A stretch of DNA of 64,000 nt from Fervidicola ferrireducens (GCF_001562425.1 NZ_LOED01000001.1:62001-126000), one strand, 5' to 3'. Positions 43,338 to 52,887 are shown, counted from the first letter of the stretch. The notes: a model not told the origin generated them from the sequence alone. A program made the numbers and translations.

Positions 43338-44915
43338 TTAGGCTTTCAGGCCTTTTTGAGCCTGGGCTTTTCCGTAATTTTTCTGAATCGAATAGTAGGA
43401 TTCTACAAAGCCTAGTATTAATATTCCTACTAGCAGCAACCGCGCGCCCTGCACCCAGGGCACCAGCTGGGGCGAATTTTCTACAAAGCTGGGCACCCAT
43501 CTGAAATAACCAGCCTGAATATAGCTAATGGTCGAGAGCACTAATAATATTCCGGTTGCAAGCGGAGTCACGTATTTTATCATCAGGGTGAAAACTCCAG
43601 AGGGCACCTTCCACCAACTGCCCCTGTTTATTTCCTCAAGAGCTTTTTCCGGTCCAAACAGCCACCCTGCCACTATAGCCTCTAACAAACCTACGACCAC
43701 CAGCAGGTAAGATCCCACCCAGTTGTCAAGTTCGCTGAGGAATGCCAGGTCACCGGTCTTGGTCAAAATGGGCTCAAGAGCCGAAGGCAGACCTACAATG
43801 ATGTAGAACGCGAAGACCCAGAGAGCTGCCGTCTTTCTCGGTACCTTGAGGTCTTCTTCCAGTATGGCTATGAGGTAGTTGTACATCGCGATGGCCGAAG
43901 TGTAACCGGCAAAGAACAGCACCAGGAACCAGAAGGCTCCGAAGATTCCGCCTGCAGGCATCATGCGAAACACGTTGGGAAGAGCTATGAACGAAAGCCC
44001 GGGGCCGCCTGCCACGCCTTCGGGTCCAAGGAAAGTATACGCTATTGGAATGGCGATGGTGCCTCCCAGAATGACTTCAGCAAATTCGTTTAAAAATACC
44101 ATCGACGTGGCGGAGAGCACAATATCTTCGTCGGGCTTCATGTAAGAAGCGTAGTTTTGGACTATACCCATGCCGAGCGAAAGGGTGAAGAATATCTGGC
44201 CCGCCGCTGCCAGCGCCGCCTGCCAGTTGAGTTCCTCCCATTTGGGAGACCATATAAAGTCGAGGCCTTTTATGGGGGACCAGTCAGGATTTACAGGCGT
44301 TCCCAGGGTCAACGTTCTTACGATAAGGATTAGTCCGAAAACGTAAAGTAACGGCATCATAACTTTAGCCCATGCTTCAATACCGCCCTGCACGCCCTTG
44401 CTCAGCGCATACGCCAGGAGCGCCAAAGCTATTACCCAGAATAAAAGTGACATTACGGGATTCTGGATATAACTTACGAAAATCTCCGCAGTTGATTTGG
44501 ATGCATCCATATAACCGCCGGTTAGGGAAAGATAGGTGTAACCAAGAGTCCAGCCTATTATTTGGATATAATATGAGTTCACCAGAGTCGTTACGGCGAA
44601 CACCATCATTCCAAGAATCGCACCTAGAATGGCCGCGTTGGAATGTCCGAGCCTATCCTTTGCCAGAAGGTAAGTGGAGCATCCCAGGGTGCCGTGGCCG
44701 TACCTGCCGCCGTAGCGGCCCTGCATCCATTCCACATATATGAGAGGTATGCCTATGAGCAAAAGGGCACCGAAATAAGGGAGCATGAATGCGCCGCCGC
44801 CATTTTTGGCAACCTGGTATGGGAACCGCTAGAAGTTGCCGAGGCCTATAGCATTACCGGCCATGGCAAGGATGAGTCCAAGCTTTGTACCCCAGTTTTC
44901 CCTGCTGTTTGACAT
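43338..44915 (-). pseudogene. NSS (SNF) family sodium-dependent amino-acid transporter, with TAG at codon 29
   Basis: About 525 codons, twelve-helix sodium:neurotransmitter symporter family. From ATG 44915 (AAGGAGGG six bases upstream) it reads [27 protein letters not shown], then TAG (44829-44831), then RFPYQVAKNGGGAFMLPYF in the same frame. The family has GNFWRFPY or GNFLRFPY there, so a TGG-to-TAG change of a Trp codon explains the stop. The helix-1 sodium site is thus cut; the remaining 482 codons from ATG 44786 cannot make a working protein alone. With its MetS-like partner it probably took up methionine or a branched-chain amino acid. Confidence 0.88.
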
Positions 44916-44958
44916 AGAAACCCTCCTTTTGTGAACTTTTTATACATATTTGTCTAAA

Positions 44959-44988
44959 ATTATACATTAGAAAAATTCTCTTTGTCAA
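44959..44988 (-). promoter_or_regulatory. SigA promoter of the NSS transporter operon
   Basis: Minus strand TTGACA (44983-44988), 18 bases, TATAAT (44959-44964): two perfect hexamers. A strong promoter for a gene that is now interrupted. Confidence 0.82.
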
Positions 44989-45068
44989 TATAATTATTTT
45001 GCCTTTGAATAAAATGGTTGCATTTGCTAATATTCTTAAAATTATCTTTAAAAAAAGTTCTACAAGCC

Positions 45069-45650
45069 TTACAGCATGCCCATATCCCACCCTCTTTCAA
45101 AAGCACTGATATTCACATCAACGTATTTGGCAGGGACTACATCCCTGATTACCTCGACGAAGGCATCTTTAGGCCAGTCCATCACCCTGGCCAAGACACC
45201 CACCAGCACCATATTCTGAGCCCGTATTTCGCCGCATTCTTTTGCAACCCCGACCGCATCAACCACTATCATATTTCTTATCTCTTCTTTCAGGCGCTCA
45301 ACTATGTCGGCCGGATATTCCTCCTTACCCACCAGGACCGACGCCGGAGGCATTTCAAGGTCATTGACGATAAGAGTGCCTTCCGGCGAAAGGTACTCCA
45401 CGTACCTTGCCGCTTCAAGCTTCTCGAAGGCCAAAAGCACATCCGCCCTTCCTTTTTCAATGAGAGGTGAATAAACCCTATCGCCATATCTTATCTGGGT
45501 TATTACGCTTCCTCCTCTCTGGGCCATCCCGTGGACTTCGGACATTTTAACGTCGTAACCCAGGTTCACCAAGGCGGTTGTTATAACCTTCCCAGCGAGA
45601 ATGGTCCCCTGCCCGCCAACTCCGGAAATGAATATGCTCTTTACCGCCAT
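45069..45650 (-). CDS. iorB: Indolepyruvate:ferredoxin oxidoreductase beta subunit
   Basis: 193 residues, the gamma-type 2-oxoacid:ferredoxin oxidoreductase domain: ISGVGGQGTILAGKVI at the N-terminus, SEVHGMAQRGGSVITQIR, and YVDVNISAFERGWDMG at the end. It pairs with IorA to oxidise aryl or branched 2-oxoacids to acyl-CoA with reduction of ferredoxin. Its ATG overlaps the iorA stop (TAATG), so translation is coupled. Last gene of the leucine dehydrogenase-buk-ptb-iorAB operon. Confidence 0.94.
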   Translation of the reverse strand: MAVKSIFISGVGGQGTILAGKVITTALVNLGYDVKMSEVHGMAQRGGSVITQIRYGDRVYSPLIEKGRADVLLAFEKLEAARYVEYLSPEGTLIVNDLEMPPASVLVGKEEYPADIVERLKEEIRNMIVVDAVGVAKECGEIRAQNMVLVGVLARVMDWPKDAFVEVIRDVVPAKYVDVNISAFERGWDMGML

Positions 45651-47404
45651 TACTCATCACCCGCCTTTTCTATTGCGCCGAAGGGACACACCTGGACGCA
45701 GACCGCACATCCGACGCAGCTCAAGGGGTTAATGAATACCCCGTCGCCCTTGACCTGGATCGCAGGGCATCCCAGCCTCAAGCAGATTTTGCACTTCCTG
45801 CACTTTTCCTCATTTACGGCGTAAAGTCCCTTGGGACCCTTCCCTTTCAGCAAAGCACAGGCCCTTCTTGCAATTATCACGCTCGGGCCGTCTTTGTACT
45901 TCATCGCGTCTTTCACTGCATTTTCGACCGCCTTCAAATCGTAGGAATCCACTACAACCACGTTTTCGACGCCGAGGGCCCTGTAGATGGCTTCCAGAGA
46001 TACCGCCGGAGCGGGTTCTTCTTTTGCGTTGTACCCGGTGCCGGGATGGTGCTGGTGGCCGGTCATGGCGGTAATGCTGTTGTCCACAATAATATTTATG
46101 GTATTGCTGCGGTTGTAGACGGCGTCCATAAGCGACGTAATGCCTGAATGCAGGAAGGTGGAATCCCCTATGACTGTAATCACGGTGGCATTCTTGCCGT
46201 TAGCTTCAAAGGCCTTTTTAAATCCGTGCCCCATGCTGATGCTGGCACCCATGCACAGTATGCTGTCGATGGACTCCAAAGGAGGAAGCACTCCCAGGCT
46301 GTAACAGCCTATATCGCTGGTCACCACTGCTTTCATCTTTTTGAGCACGTAGAAAACACCCCTGTGGGGGCATCCCGGACACAGCACGGGAGGTCTTGAA
46401 GGCAGCTGAGCATACGGTTTGAAGGTAATACCCGGTTTTTCCCCCTTCAGTTTTTCCCGCAGTATTTCGGGGCTCAGCTCGCCGATTTCCGGAATTACCT
46501 CCTTACCCTTTACTTTAAACCCCATCGCCTTTATCTGGTTTTCAAGGTACGGGTCTAGCTCCTCCACCACGTAGATTTCCTTTACCTTTTCTGCAAAAGC
46601 GGCGATGAGTTTTTTGGGAAGGGGGAAGGTCATCGTGAGTTTCAAAACACTCACTTCGTCGCCGAAAACTTCCTTAACGTACTGGTAGCTGATGCCGCTC
46701 GTTATTATTCCGACTTCATAATTTTTGCCCAACTCTATCCTGTTGTAGGGGAACTGTTCGCTGTAATCCTCTAAAGCTGCGAGCCTGTCCTTTAAATTTA
46801 ATCTTCTTTTCCTGGCAAAGCCGGGAATCATGGCGAATTTTTCCGGATTTTTAGAATAGGGCTTCATTTCCAAGGACTTTCTCTCGCCCAATTGTACAAC
46901 GCTTCGGCTGTGGGATACGCGCGTCGTGGTCCGGAAAAGAATGGGAGTATCGAACATCTCGCTTATTTTCAAGGCTTCACCGATCAGATCCTTTGCCTCC
47001 TGGCTGTCGGAGGGCTCCAGCATGGGGATTTTCGCAAAAGGCGCAAAATTTCTGTTGTCCTGTTCGTTCTGCGAGCTGTGCATACCCGGGTCATCGGCGG
47101 TAACGATTACAAGGCCGCCGTTTACACCGGTATAAGCTAGGGTAAAAAGCGGGTCGGCCGCTACATTCAAGCCCACGTGTTTCATTGAAACTATGGCTCT
47201 TGCGCCGGCCATAGAAGCCCCTGCTGCAGCTTCCAGCGCTACTTTTTCGTTAGGAGCCCATTCGGCGTATATTTCGGGGTACTTTGATATATTCTCCAAT
47301 ATTTCAGTGCTGGGGGTGCCCGGATAGGCCGATGCAAAACTTACCGCGTATTCGTACGCACCGCGGGCTATAGCTTCGTTTCCGGTAAGAAATGCTTTCT
47401 TCAA
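45650..47404 (-). CDS. iorA: Indolepyruvate:ferredoxin oxidoreductase alpha subunit
   Basis: 584 residues: pyrimidine-binding domain (GNEAIARGAYEYAVSFASAYPGTPS), a linker domain, the thiamine-diphosphate site (GDSTFLHSGITSLMDAVYN with DNSITAMTGHQHHPGTG), and a C-terminal pair of [4Fe-4S] motifs (CRKCKICLRLGC; CVGCAVCVQVCPFGA). The enzyme converts 2-oxoacids from aromatic or branched amino acids to CoA esters. It overlaps ptb by four bases. In this operon a broad branched-chain role is likely because a leucine-type dehydrogenase heads the unit. Confidence 0.95.
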   Translation of the reverse strand: MKKAFLTGNEAIARGAYEYAVSFASAYPGTPSTEILENISKYPEIYAEWAPNEKVALEAAAGASMAGARAIVSMKHVGLNVAADPLFTLAYTGVNGGLVIVTADDPGMHSSQNEQDNRNFAPFAKIPMLEPSDSQEAKDLIGEALKISEMFDTPILFRTTTRVSHSRSVVQLGERKSLEMKPYSKNPEKFAMIPGFARKRRLNLKDRLAALEDYSEQFPYNRIELGKNYEVGIITSGISYQYVKEVFGDEVSVLKLTMTFPLPKKLIAAFAEKVKEIYVVEELDPYLENQIKAMGFKVKGKEVIPEIGELSPEILREKLKGEKPGITFKPYAQLPSRPPVLCPGCPHRGVFYVLKKMKAVVTSDIGCYSLGVLPPLESIDSILCMGASISMGHGFKKAFEANGKNATVITVIGDSTFLHSGITSLMDAVYNRSNTINIIVDNSITAMTGHQHHPGTGYNAKEEPAPAVSLEAIYRALGVENVVVVDSYDLKAVENAVKDAMKYKDGPSVIIARRACALLKGKGPKGLYAVNEEKCRKCKICLRLGCPAIQVKGDGVFINPLSCVGCAVCVQVCPFGAIEKAGDE

Positions 47405-48309
47405 GTCTTTTCACCTCGCTTAACAAGACATGCTAATACAATGGACATCAGTTTGGAAAGGGGTGAATCCGCACGCGACGACAGCACTACCGGCGCTTTT
47501 GCTCCGACCACTATGCCTGCCATTAGGCCACCTGCGAGAAAAGTCAGGGACTTGCCCAGGGCGTTACCCGTTTCAATGTTGGGAACCAGTATCAGGTCGG
47601 CCCTGCCGGCCACCGGGCTTTTTATTCCCTTATGTGCAGCCGCTTCCTCGCTAACGGCGTTGTCCAGAGCCAGAGGTCCATCCACCAAAGCGCCTTTTAT
47701 CTGGTTTCTTTCCGCCATCTTCGCCAGAATGGCGGCATCTACCGAAGACTGCATCTTGAAAGAAACGGTCTCCACCGCAGAAAGCACGGCTACTTTTGGT
47801 TCGGTGTATCCGATTGCTCTTAAGGCTCTTATTGCATTTTTCAGGATGGAAATCTTTTCTTCAAGGGTCGGCGCGATGTTTATGCCGCCGTCGGTTACGA
47901 AAATTATCCTGTTGAAGTTGGGCACTTCAAAGGCCGCCAAATGGCTTAAAAGTTCCCCGGTCCTCAATCCGAAATCGGGATTGAGGACGGCTTTCATGAA
48001 CGTCGCAGTGTCCACGAGGCCCTTCATGAGCACGTCGGCCCTGTTCTCATGCACCAGGCGAACACCGGTTAAAGGAGCTTCCTCCGGTGAACAATCTACA
48101 ATTTCCACATTTTTTACTGGAAATCCTGCTTTCAGTGCCTCTTTTTGAATCTTCTCTTTTTCGCCGACTAAAATCGGCTCGATTATGCCCTTATCGCAGG
48201 CATCCTTCACGGCTTCCAGCACCGCGGCATCGGCAGCTTGTACGACACTTACGCGAAGAGGGGGGAGGTTTCTCAATTTTTCCAGCATTTCGTTGAAGTT
48301 TTTAAACAT
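47401..48309 (-). CDS. ptb: Phosphate butyryltransferase (phosphotransbutyrylase)
   Basis: 302 residues of the phosphate acetyl/butyryltransferase family (DVLMKGLVDTATFMKAVL, IFVTDGGINIAPTLEEK, VPNIETGNALGKSLTFL). It swaps CoA for phosphate on butyryl- or branched acyl-CoA, feeding the kinase encoded just upstream. GAGG-AAAGG precedes the ATG, and the start overlaps the buk stop by eight bases. In this setting the substrates are probably isovaleryl-, isobutyryl- or aryl-acyl-CoA. Confidence 0.93.
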   Translation of the reverse strand: MFKNFNEMLEKLRNLPPLRVSVVQAADAAVLEAVKDACDKGIIEPILVGEKEKIQKEALKAGFPVKNVEIVDCSPEEAPLTGVRLVHENRADVLMKGLVDTATFMKAVLNPDFGLRTGELLSHLAAFEVPNFNRIIFVTDGGINIAPTLEEKISILKNAIRALRAIGYTEPKVAVLSAVETVSFKMQSSVDAAILAKMAERNQIKGALVDGPLALDNAVSEEAAAHKGIKSPVAGRADLILVPNIETGNALGKSLTFLAGGLMAGIVVGAKAPVVLSSRADSPLSKLMSIVLACLVKRGEKT

Positions 48310-49387
48310 ATTGCCTTTCCTCCCCGTAGCACAAAATTTCTTCTTTTCCCTCCATCACACGACATGCCGCCTCCGCCAGGGCCCTCATTTCCTCCTCACC
48401 CGGAATCCTCCTGACCGGCGCAATAAACTTTACCCTTTCCGATATAGCATCGCAAATTCGCTCAGACTTGGTGATGCCCCCTGTGAGGACTATAAAGTCC
48501 ACCTCGCCTTTCAATACCGTCGCCATCTCGCCGATGCCCTTGGCTATCTGGTATACCATCGCATCCAGCAGGAGGGCGGCTTTTTTATCACCATTTTCTG
48601 CCCTTTCTTCCACTTCTTTTACATCTTTCGTGCCAAGGTACGAATAAAGGCCGCCTTCCTGGATTAACTTTCTTTTTATCTCTTCTTTCGTATATTTGCC
48701 GCTGAAACACAATTCCACCAGTTCCAGGATGGGAAGTCCGCCGGTTCTCTCCGGAGAAAAGGGCCCTTCGCAGTTAGCGCTCTCCACATCCACCATCCGC
48801 CCTCTTTCGATGGCAGCGATGGAAATTCCTCCCCCCAGGTGGGCCACTATGAAATTTAGCTCCGCCGGCGTTTTCCCCAGCTCTTGGGCAATTTTATACA
48901 CGACGCACCTTATATTGAGCGCATGGGACAAGCTCTTCCTTTCGATTCCGCAAAGTCCAGAAATCCGCGCCACATCCTCCATTTCATCCACCGAAACTGG
49001 ATCCACGACAAATGCAGGGATGCCCTTTTCCTTCGCGATACGGTGGGCAATGAAAGCCGAAACGTTGGAAGCGTGCTCTCCCCCCACGGCATTTTTCAGG
49101 TCTTCAAGCATGCTTTCGTTTATGCGGTAAGTTCCGGCCTTAACCGGCCGCATTATTCCTCCCCTTGCCGCCACCACGTCTATCCGGTCGAGGGAAAATC
49201 CTTTTTCTTTTAAAGCCTTTAAGATGGCTTCGTAACGGTAGTCTTGCTGCTCAATCACATTTTTGAACTTTTTCAATTCCTCATAATCGTGCACTATATT
49301 TTCGGTAAAAACTTCTTCTTCACCATCAAATACCGATATTTTGGTAGATGTTGAACCCGGATTTATTGCAAGTATACAAAGCCCCAT
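48302..49387 (-). CDS. buk: Butyrate/branched-chain carboxylate kinase
   Basis: 361 residues, acetate/butyrate kinase fold: AINPGSTSTKISVF (phosphate-binding 1), RGGIMRPVKAGTYRI, IVAHLGGGISIAAIERGRMVD (signature), and LTGGITKSERICDAI. It makes ATP and a free acid from acyl phosphate, the energy-conserving step of this pathway. It starts 11 bases after the dehydrogenase gene and overlaps ptb. Confidence 0.95.
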   Translation of the reverse strand: MGLCILAINPGSTSTKISVFDGEEEVFTENIVHDYEELKKFKNVIEQQDYRYEAILKALKEKGFSLDRIDVVAARGGIMRPVKAGTYRINESMLEDLKNAVGGEHASNVSAFIAHRIAKEKGIPAFVVDPVSVDEMEDVARISGLCGIERKSLSHALNIRCVVYKIAQELGKTPAELNFIVAHLGGGISIAAIERGRMVDVESANCEGPFSPERTGGLPILELVELCFSGKYTKEEIKRKLIQEGGLYSYLGTKDVKEVEERAENGDKKAALLLDAMVYQIAKGIGEMATVLKGEVDFIVLTGGITKSERICDAISERVKFIAPVRRIPGEEEMRALAEAACRVMEGKEEILCYGEERQYV

Positions 49388-49398
49388 ATACCTTCCGC

Positions 49399-50490
49399 CT
49401 ACCTTTTCACGTAAGTAGTTTTAAGTTTTCCGATAACTTCTATTCTTTCTTCTGCAAGCCTGTCAGCTACCTTATGAGGGGGGATATTTTGCTCCTTGCT
49501 TATAGTGAATATCTTGATCAGGATGTCGTAAATGGCGGCGGTTTTCATCATAACTCGTTCGTGCCGTTTTTCATTATCTTTGTATTCCAGTTCGTCGGCC
49601 ACCTGTATGAGCCCTCCGGCGTTCACGACATAGTCGGGGGCGTATAGGATACCTTTTTCGTGCAGCATATCCCCGTGACGTGGCTCAAGAAGCTGGTTGT
49701 TGGCAGAACCGGCTATTATTTTGCATCTCAATCTCGGAATGGTATCATCGTTTAATATTCCGCCCAGAGCGCATGGGGCAAATATATCGCACTCCACATC
49801 GTATATATTTTCGGGTTCCACCACCTCTACATGTGGATGTTTCGATTTCACCTTGTTTATGTTTTCCTCACTTATATCGGAAATTACCGTCTTTGCCCCC
49901 TCTTCGGCGAGATAATCCACCAGAATCTGCCCGACCTTGCCGACCCCTTGAATAGCAACTTTCATGCCTTTTAAAGATTCTGTGCCAAACACTACCCTGG
50001 CCGCAGCCTTCATACCCCTGTACACACCGTAAGCTGTTGGAAGAGCGGAATTTCCGCTTCCTCCGTACTCCTCGGGCAGCCCCACGAGATAGTCGGATTC
50101 CCGGCTGGCATATACGAAATCCATCCCTGTAGTCCCCACATCGGTCCCGGTGTAGTACCTTCCTCCTAATGTCTGAACGAACCTGCCTAAAGCCCTAAAA
50201 AGCGCTTCCGACTTGTCTTTCTTGGGGTCACCAATAATGACCGTCTTACCGCCTCCGAAATTGTTATCCGATATGGCGCATTTATATGTCATACCTTTTG
50301 CAAGCCGCATGGCATCGATCAGGGCTTCATCCTCCGATTCGTAAGGCCACATGCGGCAGCCACCGAGCGCAGGACCCAACGTGGTATCGTGAATGGCTAT
50401 AATCGCCTTAAGTCCGGTGGTTTTGTCGTAATTGAAGATTATCTGCTCGAAACCGTGTTTCTCCATCTCTTTAAAAATATCTATCTTCAA
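49399..50490 (-). CDS. Leucine/valine/phenylalanine-type amino-acid dehydrogenase
   Basis: 363 residues of the Glu/Leu/Phe/Val dehydrogenase family, closest in pattern to leucine dehydrogenase: LGGCRMWPY, the catalytic lysine in GGGKTVIIGDP, TGTDVGTTGMDF, and the NAD site VAIQGVGKVGQILVDYL. It deaminates branched-chain amino acids to 2-oxoacids for the ferredoxin oxidoreductase at the end of the operon. TTG 50490 is chosen because GGAGGG lies six bases upstream. It is directly downstream of a sigma-54 promoter. Confidence 0.92.
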   Translation of the reverse strand: MKIDIFKEMEKHGFEQIIFNYDKTTGLKAIIAIHDTTLGPALGGCRMWPYESEDEALIDAMRLAKGMTYKCAISDNNFGGGKTVIIGDPKKDKSEALFRALGRFVQTLGGRYYTGTDVGTTGMDFVYASRESDYLVGLPEEYGGSGNSALPTAYGVYRGMKAAARVVFGTESLKGMKVAIQGVGKVGQILVDYLAEEGAKTVISDISEENINKVKSKHPHVEVVEPENIYDVECDIFAPCALGGILNDDTIPRLRCKIIAGSANNQLLEPRHGDMLHEKGILYAPDYVVNAGGLIQVADELEYKDNEKRHERVMMKTAAIYDILIKIFTISKEQNIPPHKVADRLAEERIEVIGKLKTTYVKR

Positions 50491-50531
50491 AATCAACCCT
50501 CCCCTTTCATTTTTCGACAAAAATTATAATA

Positions 50532-50547
50532 AGCAAAAAATATACCA
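50532..50547 (-). promoter_or_regulatory. Sigma-54 (-24/-12) promoter of the branched-chain catabolic operon
   Basis: Minus strand TGGTATATTTTTTGCT has the invariant GG and GC ten bases apart and the TTGCW -12 element. It is 42 bases before the dehydrogenase start and follows a sigma-54 activator gene. Confidence 0.78.
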
Positions 50548-50601
50548 ATTCGTCGAACGTCTTTCGGGGAGGGATTTGCGTGTAATTTCGTTCTCACCGG
50601 C

Positions 50602-50667
50602 GTATACTTTTGTTCTCGCATTCGATTTTATGAGGCCCGGAAACATCCGTAATGTATACTTTTGTTC
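50602..50667 (-). repeat. Two 14-bp direct repeats, candidate enhancer sites
   Basis: GTATACTTTTGTTC (plus-strand reading) at 50602-50615 and 50654-50667, identical, 52 bp apart (about five helical turns, same DNA face). They lie 55-120 bp upstream of the sigma-54 promoter, the usual place for an activator's binding sites. Confidence 0.65.
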
Positions 50668-50691
50668 CCGTTTTTTTCGCAATCGTCGCAT

Positions 50692-52095
50692 TTATTCTGT
50701 TATTTCACTACTTTCCAATAACTTAAGCTTTTTGTACAACGCCCTTCGAGTTATGCCGAGGTCTTTTGCAATTTCGGTTTTGGACTTTTTCCTGTTCAGG
50801 AAATAACTGAGAACCTTTGACTCAAACTCTCTTTTTACCTGCTCCCAAGTCTTGCCATTCAAGCTTATCACAATCTCGCCATCCGCAAGCTGCCTCATAG
50901 CCCCCTGATGATCCGCCAGCTCCGGCAGGTGTTCGGGCTTTATCTCCTTTTCGGATATGTCCATGTTTATCATGGCGCGGCTTATTACGTTTTCAAGTTC
51001 CCTCACGTTTCCTGGCCAGTCGTAGGACATCAAAATCTCCATAGCTTTTTTTGATATCGAATTAATCCCCCGGCCGTACTTCTGGTTGTACTTTTTTATT
51101 ATGCTTTTGCAAAGAAGCGGTATATCTTCCTTTCTCTCCCTCAGCGGCGGTATCGTTATCCTGACCACGTTCAGGCGGTAGTAAAGGTCGTGTCTGAAAT
51201 TCCCCTTTCGCACTTCTTCCTCCAAGTTTCGGTTGGTGGCAGCTATAATCCTTACGTCCACTTTTTTGGGCACGGTGCTGCCAATCCTCATCACTTCCTG
51301 CTCCTGAAGCACCCTTAGAAGCTTCGCCTGAGCGGGGAGGCTGAATTCGCTTATTTCATCCAAAAACAGCGTCCCGCCGTCGGCCTGCTCAAAATACCCC
51401 TTTTTCCCGTACCTCAGCGAACCGGTGAAGGCGCCTCCTTCGTACCCGAAAAGCTCGCTTTCCAAAAGCTCTTTATTTATGGCAGCACAGTTCACCCTTA
51501 CAAAAGGTCCTGAAGCCCTCGGGCTCATGTTGTGGATGGCGTGGGCGAAGAGTTCCTTGCCGGTTCCGCTTTCTCCCACGAGCAATACGGTCGCCGACAC
51601 GCCGGCACAGGCTTTGGCTTCTTCCTTCGCCTTCATGATCTTTTCGCTGTTTCCCAGTATGTCATCCAGCGTGTACTTGGACTCCAGGTTGCGAAGCATT
51701 TTTGTCTTTAGCTCCAGTTCCCTGCTCATCCTTTTAATCTCCGATATGTCGTGCATCACTCCAACACTTCCCACCAGTTCTCCCCTGATATAAATGGGCT
51801 TTGCGCTGCAGAGAACCTCCCTCCTTTCCGGGCCCACCCGCCGGAAAAGATTGGAAAATTCCCTGCCCTCGCGGATGGATTTGATGAGGACGCTGTCATT
51901 TTCTGCTATGTCGACATCTGCCGGTTTTCCGACCACATCTTCTTCCGAAAGGCCGCTCAAGTTTTTGTAAGCCTGGTTTACCATAATGCATTTTCCTTCT
52001 CTGTCGGCCACCATAACGGCATCCGGGATCATTTCGATGATATTTTTTAAAAGCTCTATCACATATTCCGCCTCACCTTTGAGAGAGGGAGCCAT
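50692..52095 (-). CDS. Sigma-54-dependent activator (PAS-AAA+-Fis), BkdR-like
   Basis: 467 residues: PAS domain (about 12-125), AAA+ core with Walker A GESGTGKE, Walker [10 protein letters not shown] and arginine-finger segment [11 protein letters not shown], and a C-terminal Fis-type HTH ([19 protein letters not shown]). The sigma-54 contact loop reads GAFTGS rather than GAFTGA, a modest departure in the most conserved motif. ATG 52095 has GGAGGGG five bases upstream. Position upstream of the leucine dehydrogenase operon makes it the likely activator, as BkdR is in Bacillus. Confidence 0.92.
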   Translation of the reverse strand: MAPSLKGEAEYVIELLKNIIEMIPDAVMVADREGKCIMVNQAYKNLSGLSEEDVVGKPADVDIAENDSVLIKSIREGREFSNLFRRVGPERREVLCSAKPIYIRGELVGSVGVMHDISEIKRMSRELELKTKMLRNLESKYTLDDILGNSEKIMKAKEEAKACAGVSATVLLVGESGTGKELFAHAIHNMSPRASGPFVRVNCAAINKELLESELFGYEGGAFTGSLRYGKKGYFEQADGGTLFLDEISEFSLPAQAKLLRVLQEQEVMRIGSTVPKKVDVRIIAATNRNLEEEVRKGNFRHDLYYRLNVVRITIPPLRERKEDIPLLCKSIIKKYNQKYGRGINSISKKAMEILMSYDWPGNVRELENVISRAMINMDISEKEIKPEHLPELADHQGAMRQLADGEIVISLNGKTWEQVKREFESKVLSYFLNRKKSKTEIAKDLGITRRALYKKLKLLESSEITE

Positions 52096-52197
52096 AGATA
52101 CCCCTCCAAAGTGATGTCTTAATATGCTATAATTTAATTATAATTTAATATGGCTGAAAAGTTAAAACAAAAAATTTGGCAAGCTGGGGGTTATAGC

Positions 52198-52878
52198 TTG
52201 GAAAATGAAATATTTGGCATATTAACTTCCATCGAGAAAAAGTTAAATTCCTCCTCCATTTCACCGAGAATTCGAGCTTCCCTGACGAAGGAGCTTGAAA
52301 AGGCAAAAAATCGTTACCGTAATTTTGATGCAGATTTGATAAAAGGGGAAACCCAAAAACAGGTCTACGAATCTCTCCTGAAAAAAGGCAAAGCTTTGCT
52401 AAAAAACGGCAACAACTTGAATGAAGTTTACTCTTTTTTGCGATACGCCAATGCCGCCTATTTTGATTTCACCAATTCTTTGGGACCGCTGAATACGGGA
52501 ATTAGACTATTCACCTTGACTTCAGCTTTACTTATGGCCCTTTCTCCGCAATTTGTTGGCGCCGTCTTTTCCTTAGTTTTGGTGCTCCCAATTTTCCTTG
52601 GATTAAACGCCTTGAAAAAAAGGCGGGCCATGGGCTATACCATGGCACTGTTTGTTTTCCCCGTATCCTTCGCGGTGTCGACCCTCTGGCTCCGGTTCGG
52701 ATACCGGGTTTTGAAGGACTACTCCGGCGTGCTTTCTGAAACCGTCCAGGCTACCGGAAAATCGCCGGAATTCGCGCGGCTTTTGATTACAATCCCGCCC
52801 GTCCTTTCATTACTGCTCCTTATTTCGGCATGCCTTATGATATACAAGCTTTTTAAGGCACGGGATATGTTAATTTAA
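52198..52878 (+). CDS. Conserved membrane protein of unknown function
   Basis: About 226 residues, not recognised. A charged, helical N-terminal half (about 1-85, likely coiled) is followed by four to five hydrophobic segments (GIRLFTLTSALLMAL; FSLVLVLPIFLGL; MALFVFPVSFAVSTL; PPVLSLLLLISACLMIY). I prefer TTG 52198, with GGGGG seven bases upstream; an in-frame ATG at 52150 has no ribosome site and lies in promoter-like AT-rich DNA. Divergent from the activator gene, ending at a strong terminator. Confidence 0.6.
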   Translation: MENEIFGILTSIEKKLNSSSISPRIRASLTKELEKAKNRYRNFDADLIKGETQKQVYESLLKKGKALLKNGNNLNEVYSFLRYANAAYFDFTNSLGPLNTGIRLFTLTSALLMALSPQFVGAVFSLVLVLPIFLGLNALKKRRAMGYTMALFVFPVSFAVSTLWLRFGYRVLKDYSGVLSETVQATGKSPEFARLLITIPPVLSLLLLISACLMIYKLFKARDMLI

Positions 52879-52887
52879 TCTTAAATA

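Noticed and set aside
47441-48148. 235-codon plus-strand frame opposite ptb
   Set aside because: Mirror of third-position GC bias in ptb; composition (Ser/Thr/Pro runs) is not protein-like.
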